Assembly: GCF_900104745.1 (NCBI RefSeq)
Contig: NZ_LT629732.1
Coordinates: 3,645,981 to 3,709,980, forward strand
Reading direction: 5' to 3'
Source of the DNA: Actinopolymorpha singaporensis
GTDB lineage: Bacteria > Actinomycetota > Actinomycetes > Propionibacteriales > Actinopolymorphaceae
Length of the DNA: 64,000 nucleotides
Shown: positions 42,789-51,195 of the stretch, piece by piece
Position numbering within the stretch: position 1 is the first letter of the stretch
Layout of the letters: each line of letters begins with the position of its first letter
Translations under genes and position numbers: made by a program
The notes under the pieces: generated by a model
What the model was told of the DNA's origin: nothing
Seen by the model: the letters and a program-made list of their open reading frames with translations, nothing else
The model's database searches: none

Positions 42789-43325
42789 GACGGTGCTCCT
42801 TCCAGTGACTACTTCCCTGCCCACACGCTGGCGACACGGGCGTCAGCGAACCCGTGCGACCGGATCTGCCACGCGGGCTGCCGGTGGGGCGGTGGACGTA
42901 GAGCGCCATCATGGCCGCCAAGATCCCAGGTAAGGCATTTAGGCCGTTTCGACACGACCCGCAGACCGATTGCTTACTGGCTGGGTAGACAGATAGGTGT
43001 CTATCCTGACCATCCCGACGCAACCCAGCCCTTGCTGTGCCGCATGTAGTGGCGCACCCGAAGAGTTCCAAGAGCGGTTACCCGTTCTGCGACCTTCGCG
43101 TTCGACGAAGCGGTCCTACACCGCAAATGGGCGTCTAACAGCAGGCTGGACAGTGCCGGCTGGAGATCCTCTCACTGAGAGAACGTGTTCCGGCCGGGGA
43201 AGAAGTCGGTCGTGAGCCTGTGACGATCGCGACGTTGCCGGGGGTTGCCCAGTGCATCAGAGGTGAGCAATGCTGAATCGCCGCATAGTAGTGATCAGTG
43301 ACATTCGCTCGCGGAGGTTAACAGG
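42789..43325. other. Divergent intergenic region
   Basis: About 540 bases between the hydrolase and the histidine kinase. It contains the inverted repeat at 42986-43003. The frames present are short and not convincing; a TetR gene that might have matched the operator is not there. GGAGG at 43313-43317 is the ribosome binding site of the kinase. Confidence 0.45.
42986..43003. promoter_or_regulatory. TetR-like operator candidate
   Basis: TAGACA-GATAGG-TGTCTA is a perfect 6-bp inverted repeat within an AT-richer patch. Its shape is that of TetR-family operators overlapping a promoter. It could serve the hydrolase gene, but no regulator gene is adjacent. Confidence 0.4.
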
Positions 43326-44540
43326 TTGACCAGGTTGTTGCACAGTTCAGTAAAAATGCCAACATCTACATCTGGTGACGAAGCGCACCATCGCCGGGAG
43401 GCCTGGCTGCAGGCGACTGTGGAGATCACCTCGGCGATGCTGGCAGGCACCGGCACGGATGAGTTGTGGTCCCTCATCGCGAGCAGGGCTCGCGCGGCCT
43501 CAAACGCGGACGTGGCCCTCGTCATGTTGCCCACCGACGATCCGAACTGGCTGACAACCGTTGCCGCGGCCGGCGAGGGCGCCGACACGCTACTGGGCCA
43601 GCGGGTTCCTCTGAACGGTTCAATCACCGGACTGACCTTGACGGGCGAGCCACAGCTTTGGAAGGACTGGGCCGAACACACCGACCTCTATCCTCCGGCG
43701 CGCTCATGGGTGGCTCCCTTCGGTCCGGGCATGGGCGTGCCGATGGTGGACCCTGAGGGAGTCCGCCTGGGCGCGCTCGGTGTCGCCAAGCGACGGGGCC
43801 GGCCCAACTTCGACGACCTGGACGTGGCAATGCTCAGCTCGTTCGCCTCGCAGGCCGTCCTGGCAAAACAGCAGGAAGAACACCGTGCCCAGGCCGAAGG
43901 TTTGCGCCTGCTGGAAGAGCGCGACCGGATCGCCCGCGACATGCACGACCACGTCCTCCAGGAACTCTTCGCCGCCGGGATCAGGCTGCAAAGCATGGCC
44001 GCTGCTGCAGACGCCGAACCCCGTGCGCAGCTGCGGCAGCGACTGCTGGAGACGGTGGCCACGCTCGATGACGTCATCGGCCAGATCCGTATGACGATCT
44101 TCGGACTTCGACCCTCCCCGGTGCCGTACCAGCAGCCCGGTGATGGCGTGCGGCAACGAGTGCTGGACGTCGTTCGCGACGCCACCCCTTCACTGGGGTA
44201 CGCGCCGTCGATCCACTTCAACGGCCCGATCGAACTGGTCGACGACGCCATTACCGGCGATCTCCTCGCGGTCGTCCGCGAAGCACTGTCCAACACCGCT
44301 CGGCACGCCCATGCCACCCAGGCCAGCGTCGACATCACCGTCAACGGCAGCGGGCTGACCGTCCGTGTCTGCGACAACGGCCGCGGCATCGGCGACACGA
44401 CCCGACGCAGCGGCCTGCGCAACCTCCGTGTCCGCGCCGAACGCCACCACGGCACGTTCACCATCGACAGCCCCGGCGAGGGCGCCGACCTGACCTGGAA
44501 CGTTCCTCTTCCTCCCGAACGGGCTGGCGACCCGGTTTGA
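43326..44540 (+). CDS. GAF-domain sensor histidine kinase (NarL/DevS type), orphan
   Basis: A 404-residue cytoplasmic kinase. The TTG at 43326 is nine bases from GGAGG; an ATG at 43356 is an alternative. The GAF domain (about 45-195) precedes HisKA_3, whose phosphorylated His lies in RDMHDHVLQELFAAGIRLQ, and a HATPase domain with N-box VREALSNTARHAHA and G-box DNGRGIG plus SGLRNLRVRAERHHG. DevS-like kinases sense redox or gases through haem-GAF domains; I cannot see which ligand binds here. No response regulator adjoins it. Confidence 0.92.
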   Translation: MTRLLHSSVKMPTSTSGDEAHHRREAWLQATVEITSAMLAGTGTDELWSLIASRARAASNADVALVMLPTDDPNWLTTVAAAGEGADTLLGQRVPLNGSITGLTLTGEPQLWKDWAEHTDLYPPARSWVAPFGPGMGVPMVDPEGVRLGALGVAKRRGRPNFDDLDVAMLSSFASQAVLAKQQEEHRAQAEGLRLLEERDRIARDMHDHVLQELFAAGIRLQSMAAAADAEPRAQLRQRLLETVATLDDVIGQIRMTIFGLRPSPVPYQQPGDGVRQRVLDVVRDATPSLGYAPSIHFNGPIELVDDAITGDLLAVVREALSNTARHAHATQASVDITVNGSGLTVRVCDNGRGIGDTTRRSGLRNLRVRAERHHGTFTIDSPGEGADLTWNVPLPPERAGDPV

Positions 44541-44671
44541 CGCCCCAAGCGCCCGCCTTGGTTGGCCTTGGACGGGATGGTGGCCTGATCTGGCGGCGGC
44601 GTAGGTAGGCCAGGTGGCCGGGCCCTGGGCTGACAGAGGGCTGTCTGGGGCGTCCTGACTTCCGTCGTTAG

Positions 44672-44873
44672 GCCCGCTTGCGGCTCTGGGTGGAGAACGA
44701 CATGCTGATCTGCGAGATCCGCTGTGCGGGTCGACTTCTTGACCCGCTTGCCGGTCGCCGGTTGCCCCCACCCGGTCCCGCCCAGCGCCGTGGTCTCCTA
44801 CTGGCAGGCGACCTCTGCTCCCTGGCCCAGATCGACGCCCACCAGCCGCCTGCACATCGGCGCCGACACCTGA
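44672..44873 (+). pseudogene. C-terminal fragment of an RsbW/MEDS-type anti-sigma regulatory protein
   Basis: The frame reads RLRLWVENDMLICEIRCAGR, then LLDPLAGRRLPPPG and RGLLLAGDLCSLAQI. This matches the end of actinobacterial HATPase proteins fused to MEDS domains (LRVWRENDxLVCEVRDxGR, DPLAGRRRP, RGLWLANQLCDLVQIRS). After SLAQI the expected end, STPTSRLHIGADT, is in another frame. The upstream MEDS and ATPase parts are absent. Confidence 0.6.
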
Positions 44874-45056
44874 CCGACCGGCACATCGTGCGCACCGGCA
44901 TCGTATGGGTGTGATCCCCTGGCCTGGCTGATGCGGACACGGAGTCGGCCACCTGAACGGTCTGCCAGACCCGCCACGCTATCCCGGCCAGCCACGAATG
45001 CGGCGACCGTCGCGACACACCAGACGACAGGAGGGACGTAAACCGCTCCGCGCGTC

Positions 45057-45100
45057 CTGGGGATCGCAAACCAGAGGACTGGGGATCGCAAACCAGAGGA
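45057..45100. repeat. Perfect 22-bp tandem duplication
   Basis: The 22-base unit starting CTGGGGATCGCAAACC occurs twice with no interval. It lies in non-coding sequence and looks like a recent slippage or repair duplication. Confidence 0.85.
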
Positions 45101-45208
45101 CTGCTCTGAGGCGGGCCGGCCAGGGCACGTCGTGGGCGGCCGAGGCGGTGTCTTCGAAGGTCAGGTGGAGTGCCAGAGGTGTTGGACCCGGTCCATGGAT
45201 GGACGTTT

Positions 45209-45270
45209 GGCCCCACCACCGGCTGCCATGATCCCCTCCTGGCTTCGTGGCTCCGCGGCCAGCGTGGTGG
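45209..45270 (-). repeat. Dispersed gene-start repeat, copy 2
   Basis: Matches 35994-36055 at about 53 of 62 bases. On the minus strand the ATG is at 45229, preceded by AGGAGGGG. The encoded start is MAAGGGAK and soon meets a stop. It lies opposite the leader of the cupin lipoprotein gene. Confidence 0.6.
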
Positions 45271-45376
45271 GTAGTGCCATGTCGGTGTCGGGCGCCGAAC
45301 GTATGGCCGCGGGCATGGTCTGCGGGCAGGGGCAGGAGCGCGGGGAACAGGAGCGCGGGGAAACAGGAGACCAGCC

Positions 45377-45841
45377 ATGATCGGAATGAGGGTCGCCGCC
45401 GGCCTGCTGGCCGTCGTCACGATGACCGGAGTCGCGGCCTGCTCCACGTCGGACCAGCCCGCCAACGCGAAGATGTCGACTGCCGCCGTTGCATCCAAGC
45501 GGCCCACGGAAACCCTCAAGCCACTGCTCGAGCAGAACCTGCCGAATGTGAAGGGCAAGACATTCACCTCGGCGATCGTCGCCTTCCCGCCCAACGCACG
45601 TGCGAAGCCGCACCGGCATGGCGAGGCGTTCGTCTACGCCTACGTGCTCGAAGGCACCGTGCGCAGCGAACTCGCCGGCAAGCCCGTGAAGACCTACCGC
45701 GAAGGCGAGAACTGGGTAGAGCCGCCGGGCGCCCACCACGTCCTCACCGAGAACACCAGCCGGACCGAACCGGCCAAGCTCCTGGTCGTCTTCGTGTCCA
45801 ACACCGGAGACAAGCTCAAGGTCGACGACCCGGGCTCGTAA
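45377..45841 (+). CDS. Cupin-domain lipoprotein
   Basis: A 154-residue exported cupin. The signal peptide RVAAGLLAVVTMTGVAACST has a VAAC lipobox. Cupin motif 1 is KPHRHGEAFVYAYVLEGTV (two His and Glu as metal ligands); motif 2 is the GENWVEPPGAHHVL region. It probably binds a metal at the outer face of the membrane; the reaction is unknown. The gene precedes a FAD disulfide oxidoreductase by 113 bases in the same direction. Confidence 0.87.
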   Translation: MIGMRVAAGLLAVVTMTGVAACSTSDQPANAKMSTAAVASKRPTETLKPLLEQNLPNVKGKTFTSAIVAFPPNARAKPHRHGEAFVYAYVLEGTVRSELAGKPVKTYREGENWVEPPGAHHVLTENTSRTEPAKLLVVFVSNTGDKLKVDDPGS

Positions 45842-45954
45842 GTGCGCAACGGACGGCATGAAGTCCACACGAGACCCACTGACTGACTGGGAGTTGCCAA
45901 CGAGGGATGCGGCCCACGGACCCGGGGGAGGGAATCCAATGAGGGGAAGGCACG

Positions 45955-47295
45955 GTGAGTGAGCAGTTCGACGCGATCGTGGTCGGAATGGGGCCGGGCG
46001 GGGAGACCGTCGCGCAGACGTTGATGGACGCAGGCAGGCGTGTCGCGGTCGTGGAGAAGGAGCTCATCGGCGGCGAGTGTCCGTACTGGGCCTGCATGCC
46101 GTCCAAGACGCTGCTGCGGCCAGTGGAGGCCCGAGCGGAGACCTCCCGGGTGGCGGGCGTCTCCACACCTGCCCTCGACTGGACGATGATCCGGGACTAT
46201 CGAGACGTCATCGTCGGCCATCTCGACGACAGCTCTCGGGTCGCGGCCTACCGCAACGACGGCGCCACGGTCGTCAAGGGAGAGGGAAAGCTTGCCGGTC
46301 CGGGAGAGCTCAGCGTGAACGGCGACCGGCTGCAGGCGAGGGACATCATCCTCAGCACCGGGTCTCGGCAGGCCTGGCCACGGATTGACGGACTGGAAGA
46401 GGTCCCGGTCTGGACCAACCGGGAAGCCACGAACCTGACCGACATTCCCGCCCGGGTACTTCTCATCGGCGGTAGCGCGGTCGGGATCGAGCTCGCGACC
46501 TTCCTATCTCGGATGGGTAGCTCGGTCACCATGCTCGAGCGTGGACCACGGCTGCTCATGCGGGAGGTTCCCGAACTGGGCGAACGTGCACTGTCTGCGC
46601 TCGGTGGGGTGGATGTCCGCCTCGACTGCAGAGCCCAGGTGGTCCGCCGCGATGGGACAGACACGGTGGCCGAGCTCGACGACGGCACGAGCGTGCGCGT
46701 CGATGTGATCGTACTCGCCAGCGGACGAATCCCGAACTCCGATCTCGACCTGAAGACCGTGGACGTGAGCACCGGCCCGCACGGTGAGGTACCGACCGAC
46801 GACCACTGCCGGGTCACCGACGGACTATGGGCGGTCGGAGACCTGACCGGTGTCGCGATGTTCACCCACACCGCGATGTACCAGGGTCGTGTCGTCGCCG
46901 ACAACCTCCTTGGTAGACCGCATACAGCGAACTACCTCGGCATTCCCCGAGTCGTCTTCTCCGAACCCGAGATCGCTGCTGTCGGTCTCACCGCGGACGC
47001 CGCCCGCCGGCAGGGCTTCGACGTCGCGACCTCCCAGGTTGAACTGCCCGAGGTGATCCATCGACCCGAGACGTACGAGACGAAGCCACGTGGCACTCTC
47101 GGCCTCGTCGCCGACCGCCGGCGGAGGACTCTCGTCGGCGTGTGGGCGATCGCTCCACAGGTCGGGGAGTGGATCCACACTGGCGCTCTGGCGATTCGTG
47201 CGCAACTTCCTGTTGACATCCTCGTTGATGGCATAGCCCAGTTCCCGACCTTCAACGAGGCCTACTACGCAGCTGCGAGTGCCCTGCGCCTGTAA
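45955..47295 (+). CDS. Flavoprotein disulfide oxidoreductase (dihydrolipoamide dehydrogenase/mercuric reductase-like)
   Basis: A 446-residue FAD/NAD(P) protein from a GTG with GGGGAAGG upstream. FAD motif FDAIVVGMGPGGETVAQTL; redox-active disulfide Cys42-Cys47 in GGECPYWACMPSK; NAD(P) motif VLLIGGSAVGIELATFLSR; FAD-contact GLWAVGDLTGV. The C-terminal dimer domain ends QFPTFNEAYYAA, where canonical enzymes have HPTxxE, so the catalytic His is Phe. It may therefore be a quinone, disulfide or metal reductase of non-classical mechanism. Confidence 0.9.
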   Translation: MSEQFDAIVVGMGPGGETVAQTLMDAGRRVAVVEKELIGGECPYWACMPSKTLLRPVEARAETSRVAGVSTPALDWTMIRDYRDVIVGHLDDSSRVAAYRNDGATVVKGEGKLAGPGELSVNGDRLQARDIILSTGSRQAWPRIDGLEEVPVWTNREATNLTDIPARVLLIGGSAVGIELATFLSRMGSSVTMLERGPRLLMREVPELGERALSALGGVDVRLDCRAQVVRRDGTDTVAELDDGTSVRVDVIVLASGRIPNSDLDLKTVDVSTGPHGEVPTDDHCRVTDGLWAVGDLTGVAMFTHTAMYQGRVVADNLLGRPHTANYLGIPRVVFSEPEIAAVGLTADAARRQGFDVATSQVELPEVIHRPETYETKPRGTLGLVADRRRRTLVGVWAIAPQVGEWIHTGALAIRAQLPVDILVDGIAQFPTFNEAYYAAASALRL

Positions 47296-47558
47296 CGCCT
47301 GGAGCACGGGAAAGTACGTGCTGCCGGTGTCACCCGCTGCTCTCCGCACCGCGGGACGACCGGCCGACGCGCGAGGTGTTCGGCGAACGGGAGATCGGCA
47401 ACGGCTCCGGAAACTGACCATGACACGGATGGAGACTCCACCATTGGTGCCCGACACGACCGGTCCCATCGCCGTCTATGGTCATCTGGCGACTGCTCGG
47501 CGGGCCGGTAGGGTTGTGAAGTACAGCTGAACGAGGTCCCTCGCAGGGGAGGGTTGCG

Positions 47559-47945
47559 ATGTCCAGTTTGGAATCGAAGAGTTTCAGCACACCGGATGAG
47601 ACCCGGAGGTTCGCCGACAAAGGGGCCGCTGAGATGGTGGTGCTCGCCGGTGACACCGTCTTCAAGGACCGGTTCGAGCCGGGATGGCGTTGGTCTGAGC
47701 ACGTCCGTCCGCTCGCTGGAACCGATACCTGTCAGTCCCCGCACCTGTTGTATGTCGTTTCGGGGCGAATGCACTTCTTGATGGACGGTGGCACCGAAGG
47801 CGAAGTGGGCCCCAACGAGGTCGCACGGATCGAGCCAGGTCACGACGCCTGGGTGGTTGGGGATGACGCGTGCGTTCTCGTCGACTTCGGGGCCAGCGCT
47901 ACGTATGCGCTGCCGGCTCAGAGAACAGCAGGCGCTAAAGCATAG
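47559..47945 (+). CDS. Cupin domain protein
   Basis: A 128-residue cytoplasmic cupin, with AGGGGAGGG upstream of the ATG. FEPGWRWSEHVRPLAGTDTC is typical of the small actinobacterial cupins whose first motif has diverged (SPHLLYVVSGRMHFLMDGG). VARIEPGHDAWVVGDDACVL is the second motif. Few metal ligands are conserved, so it may bind ligand without metal. The 263 bases before it contain no supported gene. Confidence 0.82.
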   Translation: MSSLESKSFSTPDETRRFADKGAAEMVVLAGDTVFKDRFEPGWRWSEHVRPLAGTDTCQSPHLLYVVSGRMHFLMDGGTEGEVGPNEVARIEPGHDAWVVGDDACVLVDFGASATYALPAQRTAGAKA

Positions 47946-48097
47946 ACGCCCGTCTTACAGGGCCGTCCTTCCAGTCGGGCAAGGAGTTCCGTTCTTGCGC
48001 GCGTGTTGGTTGGAGGCGTCGTCGCCGATCGACCGTACGGTAGTCCTCCCATGCGAATGGGCGGCCCGGAAACCCATCAACACGCGTGGCTCGGCGG

Positions 48098-48325
48098 CTA
48101 GCGGCGTACGGGATCCTCTTCGGACGCCGACATGACATCACGTCGGCGGCTGCGTGCCCACCAAAGGTAACCGGCGCCGAGCGCGATGGTGCCCGCGCTG
48201 GTGAGGCAGGCCAGGTCGTCGACGACCTGGCCTGCCGGTGACAGGTCGCCCAGGCGGGCCACCAGGGCAAGCCCCAGCAGGATCACGCCGAGCCGGACGA
48301 GCAGGCGAGCTGCTTCCACTGCCAT
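48098..48325 (-). CDS. Small two-helix membrane protein at the end of the dpp operon
   Basis: A 75-residue frame whose ATG lies one base after the stop of the ATPase gene (TGACATG), so it is translationally coupled. It has two hydrophobic segments, LLVRLGVILLGLALVARLG and SAGTIALGAGYLWWA, and a basic/acidic tail. No family is recognised. The coding sequence spans a 32-bp perfect DNA palindrome (48205-48236), which is unusual and may restrict the protein sequence there (AGQVVDDLACL). Confidence 0.55.
   Translation of the reverse strand: MAVEAARLLVRLGVILLGLALVARLGDLSPAGQVVDDLACLTSAGTIALGAGYLWWARSRRRDVMSASEEDPVRR
48205..48236. repeat. 32-bp perfect palindrome with no spacer
   Basis: Each 16-base arm reads GGCAGGCCAGGTCGTC and its exact complement, centred on GTC|GAC between 48220 and 48221. 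It lies inside the small membrane-protein gene. Perfect symmetry of this length is unlikely by chance. As RNA it would form a very stable stem near the operon 3' end and might act as a processing or termination barrier; as DNA it could be a protein-binding or recombination site. Confidence 0.9.
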
Positions 48326-48326
48326 G

Positions 48327-49319
48327 TCAGTGCACCCCCAACAGGTGGTCGACGTCGGGGACCCGCTCGGGAAAGAAGCAGGCCGTTCGGTGCCCGTCGC
48401 TCACTTCGGTCAGAGGGGGCTGGCTGGCTCGGCAGCGAGCTTCGACGAAGGGGCAGCGATTCTGGAACACGCATCCGACCGGCGCGAGAGCGCTGTCGAC
48501 GGATCCTTCGGCCGGCTCGCGTTGCCTGCGCCGGGCGAGGGCGGGATCGGGTACGGGGATCGCCTGCAGCAGCCGGAACGTGTAGGGGTGCCGAGGGTTA
48601 TGGATGATCTGCTCGGCCGGACCCTCCTCGACCAGGACGCCGTAGAACATCACGACGATCCGGCCGGCCTGGGAGAAGTACCGCACCACGCCGAAGTCGT
48701 GGCTGATGAACAGGTAGGCGAGTTGGCGCTCCCGCTGGAACGACAGCAGAAGATCGAGGATCGCCAGCCGCATGGACACGTCGAGCATGCTGGTCGGCTC
48801 GTCGGCCACGACCAGCCGCGGACGCAGGCTCATCGCCCGGGCGATGGCAACACGCTGCCGCTGTCCGCCGGACAGTTGGTGCGGATAGCGGCAGAGGAAC
48901 GCCTCGGTGGCGTCCAGGCCGACTTCGCGCAAGATGCGGACCAGCTCTTCCCGTACGGTAGATCGCCGGGCGAGCCGGTGGTGAAGAAGGGCAGGCCCGA
49001 GGGCATTTTCGATGGTGAGACCCGGGTTCAACGACGCGTAGGGATCCTGGTGTACGACCTGGACGGCGCGCCGGTAGGCCCGGAAATCCTTGCCCTTGAA
49101 GGATTTGACGTCGCGGTCTTCGAAGCGGACCTGTCCGCGCGAGGGCGTCTCCTCACCAATCACCAGTCGCCCGAGGGTGGTTTTTCCACACCCCGACTCA
49201 CCGACCACCGCCAGCACGTCGTTGTGCTCCAGTGACAAGCTCACCTTGTCAAGGACGGGCCGGTCGCCGGCGGTGGTGGGGTACCAGTGGCTCACCGCAT
49301 CGACGTCGAGCAGGCTCAT
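48327..49319 (-). CDS. Oligopeptide-type ABC transporter ATP-binding protein 2 (DppF/OppF-like)
   Basis: A 330-residue ATPase from the ATG at 49319. Walker [17 protein letters not shown]-loop [16 protein letters not shown] signature [16 protein letters not shown], Walker [13 protein letters not shown] and the H-loop FISHDFGVV are all intact. The C-terminal oligopeptide/dipeptide extension has Cys residues ([14 protein letters not shown]) typical of the family. It overlaps the preceding ATPase gene by four bases. A 46-bp piece of its 5' part is copied at 15127. Confidence 0.93.
   Translation of the reverse strand: MSLLDVDAVSHWYPTTAGDRPVLDKVSLSLEHNDVLAVVGESGCGKTTLGRLVIGEETPSRGQVRFEDRDVKSFKGKDFRAYRRAVQVVHQDPYASLNPGLTIENALGPALLHHRLARRSTVREELVRILREVGLDATEAFLCRYPHQLSGGQRQRVAIARAMSLRPRLVVADEPTSMLDVSMRLAILDLLLSFQRERQLAYLFISHDFGVVRYFSQAGRIVVMFYGVLVEEGPAEQIIHNPRHPYTFRLLQAIPVPDPALARRRQREPAEGSVDSALAPVGCVFQNRCPFVEARCRASQPPLTEVSDGHRTACFFPERVPDVDHLLGVH
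49220..49265. repeat. Source copy of the 46-bp repeat
   Basis: This is the coding version of the element found at 15127-15172, encoding [15 protein letters not shown] of the DppF-like ATPase. It includes TGACAAG-CTCAC-CTTGTCA. Confidence 0.8.
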
Positions 49320-50329
49320 CGGGTAGTCCCCTCGAGGAGGTTCTCGTTGACCACATGGCAGGCGACGGCGTGACCCGAGCGGTCCGCCACGAGTGGAGGC
49401 TCGGCCTCTCGGCAGATCGGCATCGCGAGGGGGCACCGCGGTGCGAACCTACATCCGCGGGGGAGTTCGGCGAGGTTGGGAACCTGCCCTGCGATCGGTC
49501 GTACGTCCAGGCCTCGCGCGAGCACGCTGGGAATCGCCGAGATCAGCGCACGGACGTAGGGGTGCCGGCGAGCGTCGGTGAAGATCTCGTCGACGGTCCC
49601 GGTCTCGACCAGCCGACCGGCGTACATCACCGCGACCCGGTCGGCGAGTTCGGCAACCACGGCCAGGTCGTGAGTGACGAACACGATGCTCAGGTCGAGC
49701 TCGGCGTGCAGGTTACGCAGTACGTCGAGGACCAGCCGCTGGTTGAGCACGTCGAGCGCCGTCGTCGGCTCGTCCAGGACCAGGAGGGAGGGATGCAGAA
49801 GCAGGGCGATCGCGATCGCCACCCGCTGTTTCATGCCGCCGGACAGTTGGTGCTCGTACGCCCGCCAGATCCGCTGGGTCGGCAGGCGCACCATGCCGAG
49901 AAGCTCCTCGAAGTGCGCGCGGCCGGCCGCCACCGACTCGAACACGCCTTCGTGTGCCTCGAGTAGATCCTCGACCTGGCGCCCGACGGTGGTGACCGGG
50001 TTGAACGAGTTCATCGCCGCCTGGAAGACGATGCTGACCTCGGCGGCTCTCAGGTGGTTCAACTGCGACCGGCTCATCGACGCGAGGTCGCGGCCGCGTA
50101 CATCTACCCGCCCCGCGGTTATGCGACCCGGCGGCGGGATGACGCCCAGCATGGAGTAGGCGAGCGTGGACTTGCCACAGCCGGACTCCCCGACGATCGC
50201 GTAGATGTCACCGGACCGCACCTGCAGGCTGACGTCCTCGACTGCCCTGATGGCACCTGGCCCACTCCCGAAGGAGACGGTGAGGTCATTCACCGAGAGG
50301 ACCGGCGTGTGCTGGTCTGAATCGTTCAT
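49316..50329 (-). CDS. Oligopeptide-type ABC transporter ATP-binding protein 1 (DppD/OppD-like)
   Basis: A 337-residue ATPase: Walker [18 protein letters not shown]-loop VFQAAMNSFNPV, signature HQLSGGMKQRVAIAIAL, Walker B LLVLDEPTTALD and H-loop VFVTHDLAVVAE. The C-terminal region contains the RGCRFAPRCPLAMPIC cysteine motif. It forms the ATPase heterodimer with the next gene product and energises the two permeases. The stop overlaps the next start (ATGA), and the gene starts 11 bases after the permease stop. Confidence 0.93.
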   Translation of the reverse strand: MNDSDQHTPVLSVNDLTVSFGSGPGAIRAVEDVSLQVRSGDIYAIVGESGCGKSTLAYSMLGVIPPPGRITAGRVDVRGRDLASMSRSQLNHLRAAEVSIVFQAAMNSFNPVTTVGRQVEDLLEAHEGVFESVAAGRAHFEELLGMVRLPTQRIWRAYEHQLSGGMKQRVAIAIALLLHPSLLVLDEPTTALDVLNQRLVLDVLRNLHAELDLSIVFVTHDLAVVAELADRVAVMYAGRLVETGTVDEIFTDARRHPYVRALISAIPSVLARGLDVRPIAGQVPNLAELPRGCRFAPRCPLAMPICREAEPPLVADRSGHAVACHVVNENLLEGTTR

Positions 50330-50340
50330 CGGACGCCTCC

Positions 50341-51195
50341 CTACTGGACCCGCAGCCGTGGATTGAACAGGCTGTCCAGCGCTCTGGAGAAGAAGACGAA
50401 GGCGACCTGCAGAACGACGATCGATGCCATCGGCGCCAGTAGGTAGAGAATGCTCTTGCTGGTGTAGAGGGCGCCCTGGCTCATGGCGAGGTTGATCATG
50501 ATGCCCCAGTTGGTCCCGCTCAGCGGCGCGACGCCTAGTAGGAAGAGCCCGACCTCGGCATAGATCGCGCCGGTGATGCCGAGCAGGAAGTGGATCGCGA
50601 CGTAGGGCCCGACGTTGGGGAGGAGTTGGCGCCCGACGATGTTGCGGAGTGGCAGACCCTGGATCCGCGCTGCCGCCATGAAATCCATGGTGCGCAGACT
50701 GATCGCCTGCGATCGTACTGCCCGGGCAAGGCCGGCCCAGCCAGTGACCGAAAGGATCGCCGCCAGGACGAACGGGTTGGACGAGTGGATGACCGCGGCT
50801 ATCACGATGATCAGCGGCAAACCGGGGATGGTGAGCGCGATATCGACGATCCGCATCACCACGACGTCGACCCAGCCGCCCAGGTAGCCGGTCACCAGAC
50901 CGATGACCACGCCGACGAAGGTGGTGATGGTGGCGGCGAGCAGGCCGACCACCATGATCGGCCGTGTGCCGACGATGATCTCGGCGAGGATGTCCTGGCC
51001 GAGTGTGTCGGTGCCAAGCAGGTGCTTCGGGGACGGCGGCAGGTAGCTACCGTCCTGGTGTCCGAAGGTGCTCAGGTGGACGAACATCGGGCCGAAGATG
51101 GCGACCAGGCCGTAGCAGAGGATCAGGATCGCGCCGAGGAGGGCGGACTTGTCGGCCCACAGGATTCGCCACAGGTCCCGGGAGAAGTCCTTCAT
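50341..51195 (-). CDS. Oligopeptide-type ABC transporter permease 2 (DppC-like)
   Basis: A 284-residue membrane permease. N-terminal helix ALLGAILILCYGLVAIFGPM, then HLLGTDTLGQDILAEIIVGT, a DppC hallmark, and the EAA-type loop ISLRTMDFMAAARIQGLPLR followed by NIVGRQLLPN. Its start overlaps the stop of the first permease gene by four bases. It forms the membrane channel together with the DppB-like partner. Confidence 0.92.
   Translation of the reverse strand: MKDFSRDLWRILWADKSALLGAILILCYGLVAIFGPMFVHLSTFGHQDGSYLPPSPKHLLGTDTLGQDILAEIIVGTRPIMVVGLLAATITTFVGVVIGLVTGYLGGWVDVVVMRIVDIALTIPGLPLIIVIAAVIHSSNPFVLAAILSVTGWAGLARAVRSQAISLRTMDFMAAARIQGLPLRNIVGRQLLPNVGPYVAIHFLLGITGAIYAEVGLFLLGVAPLSGTNWGIMINLAMSQGALYTSKSILYLLAPMASIVVLQVAFVFFSRALDSLFNPRLRVQ

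Larger units (their letters stand above)
44541..45376. other. Decayed region of 836 bp
   Basis: No intact gene. It holds a fragment of an RsbW/MEDS-type anti-sigma gene (44672-44873), a perfect 22-bp tandem duplication (45057-45100) and the second copy of a gene-start repeat (45209-45270). The last 40 bases carry a GGAG-rich leader before the cupin lipoprotein gene. Confidence 0.55.

Noticed and set aside
47420-47530. A small plus-strand frame ending GHLATARRAGRVVKYS
   Set aside because: It looks mildly protein-like but has no ribosome binding site or family. It may be a decayed gene end; not enough support.
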